A stretch of DNA of 48,981 nucleotides, from the IMG/VR virus record IMGVR_UViG_3300050029_000513, positions 1 to 48,981 of that record. The stretch is one strand, 5' to 3'. The notes below the pieces were generated by a model. That model worked only from the letters and a program-made list of their open reading frames with translations, searched no databases and was not told the origin of the DNA. How positions within the stretch are numbered: position 1 is the first letter of the stretch; each line of letters begins with the position of its first letter. Of this stretch, positions 8,126 through 14,572 are shown piece after piece. Both the position numbers and the translations under genes were made by a program. The stretch is from a virus.

Positions 8126-8631
8126 CGGTGGGCGAGTGACAGGTGATTGCGGCGCGGCATGCGCGCGACGGATTCGCGGAACACTTCGAGCGAGACGATC
8201 GCTTCGCCGGCCTCGCGCACGGCTTCCTCGACTGCACCATCGGTGCGCATGGTGCCAGCCTTGCCGATGCCACTCAGTGCCGCGGCCGTCTCCTCCATCG
8301 CGTGACACGCGGTGTCCTCAAAGGCGACGTTCGAGAGCAGCGGCGAATTGGCGAGGCCGTACGCCAGCAGCTCATCGTGGAACGAGATGATCATGAACTG
8401 CGTGCGTTCGATCGTCTCGTGATCGTTTGTCGCGATCGCGCTGGCCATGACGTTGCGGTAGACCTCAGCGACGTCGGAGCCTTTCGGCGGAAGCGGGTTG
8501 CTGGCGCGCGCGACGTTGTCGAAGATGTGACGCGGCTCCGGACGGCTCGGCAGATACTTCACGAGCGAGAGGAACGCGGTCCGGAGGCGGCGCTCCTGCA
8601 TGCGCGGGTCCATCGGGTTCGTCTGTTTCAT
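8122..8631 (-). CDS. Early phage protein, unknown
   Basis: 169 aa, alpha-helical. It begins with a basic helix ('MQERRLRTAFLSLVKYLP') and has a long helical middle ('AEVYRNVMASAIATNDHETIERTQFMIISFHDELLAYGLA'). It has ATGA overlaps at both ends. No motif identifies it; it belongs to the uncharacterised early genes that follow the Cro-like gene. Confidence 0.6.
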   Translation of the reverse strand: MKQTNPMDPRMQERRLRTAFLSLVKYLPSRPEPRHIFDNVARASNPLPPKGSDVAEVYRNVMASAIATNDHETIERTQFMIISFHDELLAYGLANSPLLSNVAFEDTACHAMEETAAALSGIGKAGTMRTDGAVEEAVREAGEAIVSLEVFRESVARMPRRNHLSLAHR

Positions 8632-8945
8632 AACCCGAATGACTGCGCAAGCAGTTCGCTCTCCGTGACGCCAGCGGTGTCAACGCACTGGCGGGCGATC
8701 TCGATTTCCTGATTGAACTGCCGCGCGCTCAGACCGTCGAGCGTCGAATGCTCCAGTCTCATGTAGCCCTCGACATGGCGCGGATCGTATTTGCCGACGT
8801 GCCCCGACTCCGCGAGCTGAACGCGGATCATCGTCGCATACGGCGATCGACGAGGCTGCTTCTGTTCGGCGAGCAAACTGCCGCCGTTGTTCTGCTGGCT
8901 GTCCATCAGATCCCACAATAGGTCTGTTGGTGTGAACGAGTCCAT
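8628..8945 (-). CDS. Early phage protein, unknown
   Basis: 105 aa, helical, with a glutamine/asparagine-rich N-terminal segment ('DSQQNNGGSLLAEQKQ') and 'EIEIARQCVDTAGVTESELLAQSFGL' at the end. It is the second gene of the early operon, 17 bases after the Cro-like gene. There is no recognised domain. Confidence 0.6.
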   Translation of the reverse strand: MDSFTPTDLLWDLMDSQQNNGGSLLAEQKQPRRSPYATMIRVQLAESGHVGKYDPRHVEGYMRLEHSTLDGLSARQFNQEIEIARQCVDTAGVTESELLAQSFGL

Positions 8946-8962
8946 CCGAGCGCCACCACGAC

Positions 8963-9175
8963 TTACGCCGCGATCGTCGGCCAGATGTCTGCCGGCGAGA
9001 TGTCCGGCCGCTTCTTCAGAATTTCCTTCGCGATCAGTGCCTGGACTTTCTCGTCGGGCCGGCCAGCGCGATTCACTTCCGACACGTGCCCGACGGTGCG
9101 TCCAGCTCTCCGAGCCACGCGGGTCAATCCGCCGTGGCCCAGCAGTTTCTTGCGATCTTCAGGAGTCAGAGGCAT
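8963..9175 (-). CDS. Cro-like helix-turn-helix regulator
   Basis: 70 aa. 'LLGHGGLTRVARRAGRTVGHVSEVNRAGR' (about 10-38) fits an XRE/Cro-type helix-turn-helix. It is the first gene of the minus-strand early operon and is divergent from the repressor gene, the classical position of cro. ATG 9175 is chosen because the predicted early promoter would start transcription near 9214; the upstream ATG at 9232 would lie before the transcript. It probably binds the operators in 9193-9241 and represses the repressor gene. Confidence 0.65.
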   Translation of the reverse strand: MPLTPEDRKKLLGHGGLTRVARRAGRTVGHVSEVNRAGRPDEKVQALIAKEILKKRPDISPADIWPTIAA

Positions 9176-9192
9176 ATGTAGGGAGTCCGTTT

Positions 9193-9211
9193 TCACGTGA
9201 GACTCACGTGA
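9193..9211. promoter_or_regulatory. Tandem palindromic sites TCACGTGA
   Basis: Two identical 8-bp palindromes TCACGTGA at 9193-9200 and 9204-9211 have their starts 11 bp apart, one helical turn. They lie just downstream of the predicted start of the early transcript. A further CACGTG-centred palindrome, GTTCCACGTGGAAC, is at 9506-9519 inside the repressor gene. They are candidate operators for the Cro-like or repressor protein. Confidence 0.55.
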
Positions 9212-9220
9212 GCGGAAGGG

Positions 9221-9249
9221 AATATCTGCCATTCGGCAGATTTCCGCAA
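9221..9249 (-). promoter_or_regulatory. Early promoter with embedded operator
   Basis: On the minus strand TTGCGG (9244-9249), a 17-base spacer and GATATT (9221-9226) make a sigma70-type promoter driving the early operon. The 18-bp operator ATCTGCCATTCGGCAGAT (9224-9241; 7-bp arms, 4-bp centre) fills the spacer and overlaps the -10, so occupancy would block RNA polymerase. A near-identical site, CTGCC-GAAC-GGCAG, is at 9486-9499. On the plus strand a TATGAT (9259-9264) may be the -10 of the repressor promoter, but its -35 is poor. Confidence 0.6.
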
Positions 9250-9292
9250 GCCCTGTTTCTATGATGTCCAATCCTGGCGACAGAAAAAGCCT

Positions 9293-9859
9293 GTGAAGCG
9301 GGAAAGCAAGAGCAACGGCCACGGCCAGAAGTTACGCATCCTCCGAGACGCATCTGGTCTAACGCAACCGGAAGCGGCTAAACGACTTGGCGTCGATAAG
9401 AATTCGATCTATCGATGGGAGGCCGGGCTCCGGCGGATCAAAGCGGAGGACTACGAGAGAGCGGTTCGGCTGTACCGGGAAATGACTGCCGAACGGCAGA
9501 GAAAAGTTCCACGTGGAACGCTCCGAGAGTCCGCGCCGTCGTATGGCGACGACTCCTCCGCGCTCGTCCGCCAGATCTTTCTAGAAGCGGGCGCGCTGCA
9601 CGCCACGCCTGCGGCGGCTGACTTTCTCGTGGCCGCGCTGCAATTACCTCAGGCCAAAGCTCTGATGGCTGAAGCGGGCACTAATGCGGCCGGCCCCGAT
9701 CTCACCCGGTCGCTACTTGCCTGGCTGGCCGTGTGGGTTCGGGAGCGGTCGGCCGCGCCTATAGCAGACGGAGAATTGGTCGCTGTCCCTGCGCCGGCGC
9801 CGAAGCGGAGTCCCCGCGAGGGCGCACAGCCCACAAAGCGGCAGAAAGGTGCTCGATGA
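9293..9859 (+). CDS. Phage repressor-like XRE-family regulator
   Basis: 188 aa. The N-terminal helix-turn-helix (about 12-60: 'KLRILRDASGLTQPEAAKRLGVDKNSIYRWEAGLRRIKAEDYERAVRLY') is a clear HTH_XRE. The C-terminal part is helical and Ala-rich with a basic tail and lacks an S24/LexA serine-lysine protease pattern, so RecA-stimulated self-cleavage is not evident. The start is GTG 9293, with no strong Shine-Dalgarno. It is divergent from the Cro-like gene across the operator region and carries two operator-like sites within its own coding sequence. It is probably the lysogeny repressor. Confidence 0.78.
   Translation: MKRESKSNGHGQKLRILRDASGLTQPEAAKRLGVDKNSIYRWEAGLRRIKAEDYERAVRLYREMTAERQRKVPRGTLRESAPSYGDDSSALVRQIFLEAGALHATPAAADFLVAALQLPQAKALMAEAGTNAAGPDLTRSLLAWLAVWVRERSAAPIADGELVAVPAPAPKRSPREGAQPTKRQKGAR
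9486..9519. promoter_or_regulatory. Two operator-like palindromes inside the repressor gene
   Basis: CTGCC-GAAC-GGCAG (9486-9499) matches the core of the operator in the early promoter at 13 of 14 positions when read on the other strand. GTTCCACGTGGAAC (9506-9519) is a perfect 14-bp palindrome. Both lie about 200 bp into the repressor coding region, a suitable distance for DNA looping or autoregulation. Confidence 0.45.
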
Positions 9860-10001
9860 TCTCCGCCTCGGTCTCGTCGCCGTCAACCACCCGCAGCTCG
9901 GACTGGACGCCATGGTAGTCGACGACGTAGAACGCCGGGCACCCGTCGATCAGGGCGAAGTACCGATAGACACCAGGATCGGGCGGGGGATGAGCGACCA
10001 T
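9759..10001 (-). CDS. Possible small protein overlapping the repressor end
   Basis: 80 aa from ATG 10001 ('MVAHPPPDPGVYRYFALIDGCPAFYVVDYHGVQSELRVVDGDETEAEIIEHLSAALWAV...'). The sequence reads like a folded alpha/beta domain, unlike typical shadow frames, but its last third overlaps the repressor gene antisense by about 100 bp, there is no clear Shine-Dalgarno, and no family is recognised. It is reported as a doubtful gene. Confidence 0.35.
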   Translation of the reverse strand: MVAHPPPDPGVYRYFALIDGCPAFYVVDYHGVQSELRVVDGDETEAEIIEHLSAALWAVRPRGDSASAPAQGQRPILRLL

Positions 10002-10060
10002 CCAGAAGAGTATTCCGAGCGAGCCAGCCGAACGCAACGTGTCACCAGGGGGAATTGAGT

Positions 10061-10447
10061 ATGCTGCGTCACTTCATGTTGGGAACTTTTTTCGTGGTTG
10101 TGGTTGTCGGATGTGTGCCGCCGACTCCAACGCTCAGCCCTGTGGCCGCCACAGTTGAGTGTGACAGCGGATGCAAGACTGAATGGGAACGATCTCAAAT
10201 CTGGCTCGCAAAACACTCGGCAATGAAGATCCAGACGGCGACCGACGTCCTGCTTCAGACGTATACCTCAACCGGTACCGGCACTGATGCGGACTACACG
10301 ATCATCAAAGAGCCTATCGGAGCCGGCCGGTATAGGATCTCCGTGAGAACGCACTGCGCGAATATGTTCGGCTGTGTTCCAAAGGAGGAAGACAGTCGAG
10401 CGGCGCTACTCCGCTATATCAGGACCGGCGAAGATACCGGGACATGA
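10061..10447 (+). CDS. Small lipoprotein, prophage-encoded
   Basis: 128 aa. A hydrophobic signal 'FMLGTFFVVVVVGC' ends in a lipobox-like VVGC; the mature part begins at that Cys. The body 'CKTEWERSQIWLAKHSAMKIQTATDVLLQTY...REPIGAGRYRISVRTHCANMFGCVPKEEDS' resembles, from memory, small lipoproteins carried by prophages. ATG 10061 has GGGGG 8 bases upstream. It is probably exported to the envelope and expressed in the lysogen, so superinfection exclusion or envelope modification are possible roles; the function is unknown. It is coupled to a tiny downstream ORF by ATGA. Confidence 0.75.
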   Translation: MLRHFMLGTFFVVVVVGCVPPTPTLSPVAATVECDSGCKTEWERSQIWLAKHSAMKIQTATDVLLQTYTSTGTGTDADYTIIKEPIGAGRYRISVRTHCANMFGCVPKEEDSRAALLRYIRTGEDTGT

Positions 10448-10566
10448 TCCGGCGTGAGCTTCAGCTGCAGCTCGAGCTCTCCGAGGTGGATTGGCGCGAC
10501 GATCCCGCGCATCCGGTCAATCGGCTCGCGAAGCCGCCTGGCGGCCCTCCCGGCCACGACCGGTAG
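10444..10566 (+). CDS. Tiny ORF translationally coupled to the lipoprotein
   Basis: 40 aa, starting at an ATGA overlap with the lipoprotein stop: 'MIRRELQLQLELSEVDWRDD' continuing to '...PGGPPGHDR'. It is one amphipathic helix followed by a Pro/Gly-rich tail. The overlap pattern is the one used by genes throughout this window, which supports it, but the ORF is short and unlike any family I know. Confidence 0.4.
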   Translation: MIRRELQLQLELSEVDWRDDPAHPVNRLAKPPGGPPGHDR

Positions 10567-10664
10567 GGTTCGTCTTGCGGCGCCAGACCCCTTGGCTCAA
10601 ATATTCCAATTGCCCCTACTCGTGAATTTTTCCACGAGCCCCGTCTCCGCCACATCGCCGTCCC
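10567..10664 (+). promoter_or_regulatory. Short intergenic region, possible promoter
   Basis: It is lower in GC than its surroundings. It contains TTGGCT followed 17 bases later by CCTACT, a weak promoter candidate, and the inverted repeat CTCGTG...CACGAG separated by an A/T-rich loop just before the next gene. The following ATG (10665) has no clear Shine-Dalgarno. Confidence 0.3.
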
Positions 10665-10904
10665 ATGGATAGTCCGCTCAAGCGCGAATTCGAATACTAC
10701 GTCGCCCATCAGGACGAGTTGGTGAAGCAGTTCAATGGGAGGGTGGTTGTCATCAAGGACCAGAAGGTCCTCGGGACATACGACAATGAAATGGCGGCGA
10801 TCACCGAGACACAGAAGCTGCATAAGCTCGGCACGTTCCTCGTTCAGCGAGTCGGACCTGGTACCGAGGCCTACACGCAAAGCTTTCACTCGCGAGTAGC
10901 CTGA
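10665..10904 (+). CDS. DUF5678-family protein
   Basis: 79 aa. 'REFEYYVAHQDELVKQFNGRVVVIKDQKVLGTYDNEMAAITETQKLHKLGTFLVQRV' is the DUF5678 pattern: a small domain of unknown function, typically encoded next to an aspartyl-protease-like gene. That partner follows here after 19 bases, so the two probably act together. No signal or membrane segment. The cargo or role in the lysogen is unknown. Confidence 0.75.
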   Translation: MDSPLKREFEYYVAHQDELVKQFNGRVVVIKDQKVLGTYDNEMAAITETQKLHKLGTFLVQRVGPGTEAYTQSFHSRVA

Positions 10905-10923
10905 GCGGACCCAGAAGAGCTGC

Positions 10924-11490
10924 ATGGCAGGCAAGCACCCCGACTTCCACGCGCTGAGTCTCGAATCGAACCAAGGGCGCATTCGCGTCCTGAAGACGCC
11001 AGTGCACGTGTCGAGTGCATTTGTCGTTGCCACGACGCCTGAGGCGAATCGGCCGGCTGCACTCCAGGTCGAAGGTTTGTGGGACACCGGCGCGAGCGGC
11101 ACGGTCATCACCCAGCGGGTCGTCGACGCCTGCGGACTGCAGCAAACGGGCATGGCCAAAGTGCGAGGCGCGTACGGCGACGTGACAGATCGGCCGACGT
11201 TCCTCATCAATCTGATCTTGATGGGCCGAGTTCAGATCGAGGGATTACCGGTGAGCCTCGGAGAGCCTCAGGGCACCGACCTCCTGATCGGAATGGACAT
11301 CATCACGCTGGGCGACTTTGCGATCACGCACGAACACGGAAAGACATTTTTCTCGTTTCGAATTCCGTCGTGCCACACGATCGACTACGTCAAGCAGGCG
11401 CGTCACCATCGTGAGTCGAAGGAAGCCGAGGCCGCAAAAAAACAACGCGGCGGTGGATCGTCGACCAATCCAGGCAAGCGACCGCGCTAA
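10924..11490 (+). CDS. Retropepsin-like aspartic peptidase
   Basis: 188 aa. The catalytic motif 'GLWDTGASGTVIT' (DTGAS at 54-58) and a downstream 'TDLLIGMDIITLGDFAI' mark a retropepsin-fold aspartic peptidase, which is active as a dimer because only one DTG is present. The C-terminal 35 residues are basic and probably disordered. There is no signal peptide, so it is cytoplasmic. It pairs with the preceding DUF5678 gene; bacteria also carry this pair outside phages. There is no reverse transcriptase nearby, so it is not part of a retroelement. Confidence 0.82.
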   Translation: MAGKHPDFHALSLESNQGRIRVLKTPVHVSSAFVVATTPEANRPAALQVEGLWDTGASGTVITQRVVDACGLQQTGMAKVRGAYGDVTDRPTFLINLILMGRVQIEGLPVSLGEPQGTDLLIGMDIITLGDFAITHEHGKTFFSFRIPSCHTIDYVKQARHHRESKEAEAAKKQRGGGSSTNPGKRPR

Positions 11491-11512
11491 CCCACGGCCA
11501 AAAGGCTATTTG
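11491..11512. terminator. Inverted repeat between convergent genes
   Basis: GGCCAAA-AGGCTA-TTTGGCC lies between the end of the retropepsin gene (plus) and the end of the HTH/nuclease-like gene (minus), and overlaps the latter's stop codon. The stem is good but no run of T follows in either direction, so intrinsic termination is uncertain. Confidence 0.35.
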
Positions 11513-12003
11513 GCCTTGGATCTGATCGCCGGCTCGTATCGGATTGGCTCGTCGGTCAGAATCATCGCTCGCCGATCGCTGCGACTTCGGTCCGGCATTG
11601 GCTCATCATACCGAAACTCCTCGCCGGCGCGCCGCGCCTTTCTGACGACAACCCGCTCGACGCGATCGTTGCGATCGATGGCAACCAGGTCGCAGCTTGC
11701 AGTTGGAGTCAGCGGAACGAACACCGTGAACCCTCGAGCCGTAAGATCGGCCGCGGTGAGCAGCACCGCGACTGCCGGCGTCGTGCCTGGCGGGACCGCC
11801 ATGGGCTCTCGAGGCTTCGGATCGGCCTCCTTGACCTTCCGGCCGCCGGGGCCGCGCGGTCCGGTGTCCAGGGTCAGCTCGAGCGACTTCGCGAGCTGCT
11901 GCACGCGCTGACGCGTCACGTGGAGCCGATCGGCGAGCTCCGACTGGTTCAGGTGCGGCTCGGCGCGATGAAGCGCCTTGAGACGTTCTCTCGTGGTCGG
12001 CAT
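11506..12003 (-). CDS. HTH protein with restriction-endonuclease-like C-terminal domain
   Basis: 165 aa from ATG 12003, which has a GGAGGG Shine-Dalgarno 9-10 bases upstream. The N-terminal helix-turn-helix is 'HLNQSELADRLHVTRQRVQQLAKSLEL'. The C-terminal segment 'LTARGFTVFVPLTPTASCDLVAIDRNDRVERVVVRKARR' follows the PD-(D/E)xK layout (conserved Asp in 'CDLVA', then a beta strand with 'VVVRK'), but the usual acidic-x-K is replaced by V-x-K, so catalysis is doubtful. It stands alone on the minus strand, divergent from radC. It could be a regulator or a DNA-binding interference protein. Confidence 0.6.
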   Translation of the reverse strand: MPTTRERLKALHRAEPHLNQSELADRLHVTRQRVQQLAKSLELTLDTGPRGPGGRKVKEADPKPREPMAVPPGTTPAVAVLLTAADLTARGFTVFVPLTPTASCDLVAIDRNDRVERVVVRKARRAGEEFRYDEPMPDRSRSDRRAMILTDEPIRYEPAIRSKAK

Positions 12004-12057
12004 GGTTCTGGTCCCTCCCGGGCGATTTCGGTGACGCACTTTCAAGATATCCCGCTA

Positions 12058-12086
12058 TTGACAAAAGGCAAGGGATTGCCTAATAT
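12058..12086 (+). promoter_or_regulatory. Strong sigma70-type promoter upstream of radC
   Basis: TTGACA (12058-12063), a spacer of exactly 17 bases and TAATAT (12081-12086) give a near-consensus promoter. Transcription would start near 12093 and run into radC and the HTH gene. It lies between divergent genes and looks constitutive in the lysogen unless repressed; a CACGTG core at 12092-12097, at the predicted start site, could be a regulator site. Confidence 0.8.
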
Positions 12087-12136
12087 TCATCCACGTGCCA
12101 GGGCAATACCGTCCGGCCAGCATGGAGCAAGTCAGT

Positions 12137-12598
12137 ATGTCGAAAGCGGTCCGCCTTCCGAAGTGGTGCAGCATCGTTCGCACCAATCCCGCCCTCTACG
12201 AGAAAGAGGCGTTTTCACACCCGCACATTCAGGCTCCGAGAGACGCCGTGGCGCTGCTTCGCCCGTTCCTCTCGCGGCAAGAGGTTGAGCACGTCGTGGT
12301 GATCTGCCTCGACAGCCAGCACCGTGCGATGGCCGTCACGCAGGTCACGAAAGGGCTCCTCAATTCGTCGCTGATCCATCCGCGTGAAGTGTTTCGCATA
12401 GCCGTCGCGATGGGTGCCGCTGCGATTCTCGTCGCGCACAATCATCCGAGTGGCGACCCGTCGCCAAGCGCGAATGATCGTGTGGTCACCGAACAGCTAG
12501 CGGCCGCTGGCCGGGTGCTCGACATTCCGGTTCACGATCACATCATCATTGCCGGCGAAGATCGCTACACCAGCTTTGCCGAGGCAGGACTCCTATGA
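12137..12598 (+). CDS. radC: RadC/JAB-type (MPN+) protein
   Basis: 153 aa. 'VVVICLDSQHRAMAVTQVTKGLLNSSLIHPREVFRIAVAMGAAAILVAHNHPSGDPSPSANDRVVTEQL' is the RadC signature, with the JAMM zinc motif HNHPSGDPSPSAND. It lacks the N-terminal helix-hairpin-helix part of chromosomal RadC, as mobile-element copies often do. The start chosen is ATG 12137 (GGAG nine bases upstream); an ATG at 12122 is possible. The role is unproven: an isopeptidase-like metalloenzyme, common on phages and plasmids, possibly linked to DNA repair or anti-restriction. Confidence 0.88.
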   Translation: MSKAVRLPKWCSIVRTNPALYEKEAFSHPHIQAPRDAVALLRPFLSRQEVEHVVVICLDSQHRAMAVTQVTKGLLNSSLIHPREVFRIAVAMGAAAILVAHNHPSGDPSPSANDRVVTEQLAAAGRVLDIPVHDHIIIAGEDRYTSFAEAGLL

Positions 12599-12846
12599 AC
12601 GATCCAGACATTTTCTCTGCTGCAATGGCGGCCGCCGGGTACGAAAGTACCGGGCGGTTCGCCGACGAGGTCCTCGGCGTCGACAAGCGCGCCGGACGTC
12701 GATGGAGAGGCGGAGAGAGAGAACTGCAGGCGACGGTTCGCGTCGTGTGTCTGGCGATCGTCGCACGCCCTGAGCTCGCGAAGGAACTCGCTGCGGCGCG
12801 GGCAACGCTGCCCCCTATCGCAGTATCACTGGATCAACTAGACTGA
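12595..12846 (+). CDS. Small HTH-like DNA-binding protein
   Basis: 83 aa. 'ESTGRFADEVLGVDKRAGRRWRGGERELQATVRVVCLAIVARPELAKEL' looks like a minimal XRE-type helix-turn-helix in which one helix selects DNA ('KRAGRRWRGGER'). It is coupled to radC by ATGA and followed by a strong terminator, so it belongs to the TTGACA/TAATAT transcript. A regulator role, possibly of late genes, is an open guess. Confidence 0.6.
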   Translation: MNDPDIFSAAMAAAGYESTGRFADEVLGVDKRAGRRWRGGERELQATVRVVCLAIVARPELAKELAAARATLPPIAVSLDQLD

Positions 12847-12891
12847 TCGAACCTGCGTCCGAATGGACCAGGCTTAGGGTTTTCCACGCAA

Positions 12892-12934
12892 CGAATGCCG
12901 GGTCCCCTCAAAGGACACCCGGCATTCGTATTTT
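12892..12934 (+). terminator. Intrinsic terminator after the radC operon
   Basis: A perfect 12-bp stem, CGAATGCCGGGT (12892-12903) with ACCCGGCATTCG (12917-12928), encloses a 13-base loop and is followed by TATTTT on the plus strand. It lies between the convergent HTH gene and the end of the lysis cassette. Read on the minus strand it lacks a U tract, so it mainly serves the plus-strand transcript. Confidence 0.85.
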
Positions 12935-12954
12935 ACGGCTTCGCTCCGCTTCGG

Positions 12955-13716
12955 TTAACGGCCGTACGCGAGTGCGACACCTGCGAATCCGCCCAGCTGG
13001 ACCTTTCTCGTTGACGGTGCGATCAGCCCGCCACCGACGACGAACGCCGGATGCATGTGCCATCCGCCGCCGCCCTCGAGCGCGGGACTTCGACAGAGAT
13101 CTGGTGACTGCTGGACGTCGGTGAAGTTGACCTTGGCCCATGCCGGCGACGTCGTCTCGATCGACGCCGAGCGAATCCCATCCGCGTTCGGCGCTGCGCA
13201 CGACAGTCGCGCCACGAGCGGAATCGGATCCAGTGCAACCGTGACGTCGAGTTTGCCCGTATCGGGCGGGGCAGGGAGCTCCACGTTCGCAACGAGCGTA
13301 TACGGCGCCTGGCGCACATCAAAGGTGGCTCGGCGTACTCGAGTGGCGCTGTCTTCGGTGGTTGCTGACGTGGCCGCGACGACTCGCTGAAGGGAATCCA
13401 GTTGCGCAGAGAGCGAGTACTTCGCTTCTCGCTCGAGGCCGAGGATGCGATCGATGGAGTCTCGATTTTGCGTCACCTGGATGACTCGGTGCTGCGCCAT
13501 CTTGAGCGAATCGCCGAGGATCTTGGCGATGCCCGGCTTCTCGAGCGCGACGTTGCGGGTCGTGTCCGCGGCCGCGGCCGCGGAATCATTCCGCAAGGCG
13601 AGCTGCCCCGAATGCTCCTGCAACGTTCGGATTCGATGGTTCTCGACGGCGACGGTGCCAACGAGTACAGCGCTGAGTACGGCGATGGCGATGGTACTTC
13701 GGCTGAACGGAAACAT
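12955..13716 (-). CDS. Membrane-anchored coiled-coil protein, spanin-like position
   Basis: 253 aa from ATG 13716 (GGGAG 6 bases upstream). One N-terminal transmembrane segment ('STIAIAVLSAVLVGTVAV') is followed by a long Gln/Arg/Ser-rich coiled coil (about 20-110), a beta-rich domain, and a C-terminal segment 'GGGWHMHPAFVVGGGLIAP...GGFAGVALAYGR' that could be a membrane hairpin. It is the last gene of the lysis cassette. The topology and position recall inner-membrane spanins, but there is no sequence match and it is larger than usual. Confidence 0.6.
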   Translation of the reverse strand: MFPFSRSTIAIAVLSAVLVGTVAVENHRIRTLQEHSGQLALRNDSAAAAADTTRNVALEKPGIAKILGDSLKMAQHRVIQVTQNRDSIDRILGLEREAKYSLSAQLDSLQRVVAATSATTEDSATRVRRATFDVRQAPYTLVANVELPAPPDTGKLDVTVALDPIPLVARLSCAAPNADGIRSASIETTSPAWAKVNFTDVQQSPDLCRSPALEGGGGWHMHPAFVVGGGLIAPSTRKVQLGGFAGVALAYGR

Positions 13717-13781
13717 GTGGAACTCCCAGGTGAGGTTGGCGGCGAGGATCGGCGCGCCGCGCGGCGCCGTTTTTTGGTTTT

Positions 13782-13919
13782 CTAGGCGGTGCAGCGGCCC
13801 AGGAGAAAGGCCCAAACGGCGATGAACAGCATGCCGCAGGCGGGCAGAAAGTCGCGGCGGATCCGGGCGCGAATCTTTGCGCGGGCGATCGTTCGCTCGA
13901 AGTCCGCGTGGGTTGTCAC
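13782..13919 (-). CDS. Short membrane protein
   Basis: 45 aa from GTG 13919, making a GTGA overlap with the gene upstream. A basic amphipathic N-terminus ('TIARAKIRARIRRD') is followed by one transmembrane helix ('FLPACGMLFIAVWAFLLG'). In a lysis cassette this could be a pinholin, antiholin or spanin partner. It is too short for further assignment. Confidence 0.5.
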   Translation of the reverse strand: MTTHADFERTIARAKIRARIRRDFLPACGMLFIAVWAFLLGRCTA

Positions 13920-14572
13920 GTGTGCAGCTCTCCGTGATGCAGGAAGCCGTGCCACGTCGGCGTCAGGATCGAGCCGGCGCCGGCGCCGCAGGTATTGCCG
14001 ATCTTGTCGACGCTGACGTCGGCTTTCCTCGGCGAACCGTGCCGGCACCAGCAGAAGTGCTCGTGATCGCCGGGCTTGTCGCAGTTGGACGCCGGGCCAT
14101 CGACGTGCCAATCCCAGCCGTCAGGCGTGCGCACCATCAGAGCGAGATCATCCGGCCCGACGAAGGGACGCGTCCGCGGATACCAGCTCGCGTCCCACGT
14201 GGCGCCGGGCGGCGCGCTACGTAGTGTGTACCGCTCGCCATCGCGCTCGCCGCCACGAACCTCATAGAGGCGAGTGTGATTCACCTGCCATTTATCCTCG
14301 CCCGCGAACGTATAGCCGCACTCGCAGTGATGCGGGAACCTCTGATTGTCGCGCGTGATGCGATCGCTTTTCCAAGAATCGTCGTCGAACGCAGCTGCGT
14401 CGTAGTTGCCTGGATGTTCCGGAGCAGTGATGACGCCAAGGTCGACGCGGGCATCGTGGCAGTTCATGCCATACGGCTTCGCTGGACAGACGTCGTCATT
14501 CGTTGACGAGTAGCGACGGAGCTCGTGCTGGTACGAATTCGTCGGCTCGAGCCAGAATGTCTGGAGGCCCAT
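13916..14572 (-). CDS. Cys/His-rich phage protein, DUF6527-like end
   Basis: 218 aa. Cysteine/histidine clusters ('HHCECGYTFAGEDKWQVNHTRLYEVRGGERDGERYTLRSAPPGATWDASWY', 'NCDKPGDHEHFCWCRHG') suggest zinc binding. The C-terminus 'ILTPTWHGFLHHGEL' repeats the 'PTWHG.L..G' ending of the next gene and the DUF6527 style. It is cytoplasmic and of unknown function. Its stop overlaps the following short membrane protein and it directly abuts the next DUF6527-like gene. Confidence 0.6.
   Translation of the reverse strand: MGLQTFWLEPTNSYQHELRRYSSTNDDVCPAKPYGMNCHDARVDLGVITAPEHPGNYDAAAFDDDSWKSDRITRDNQRFPHHCECGYTFAGEDKWQVNHTRLYEVRGGERDGERYTLRSAPPGATWDASWYPRTRPFVGPDDLALMVRTPDGWDWHVDGPASNCDKPGDHEHFCWCRHGSPRKADVSVDKIGNTCGAGAGSILTPTWHGFLHHGELHT

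Noticed and set aside
10924-11490. Retropepsin as part of a retroelement
   Set aside because: No reverse transcriptase, RNase H, integrase or long terminal repeats nearby; bacterial DUF5678-retropepsin pairs are known without retroelements.
12955-13815. Longer starts for several genes (for example 13815, 16566, 17176, 18063, 44123)
   Set aside because: They run back through neighbouring genes or, at 18063, through the leader terminator; internal starts give ATGA/GTGA overlaps or good Shine-Dalgarno sites.
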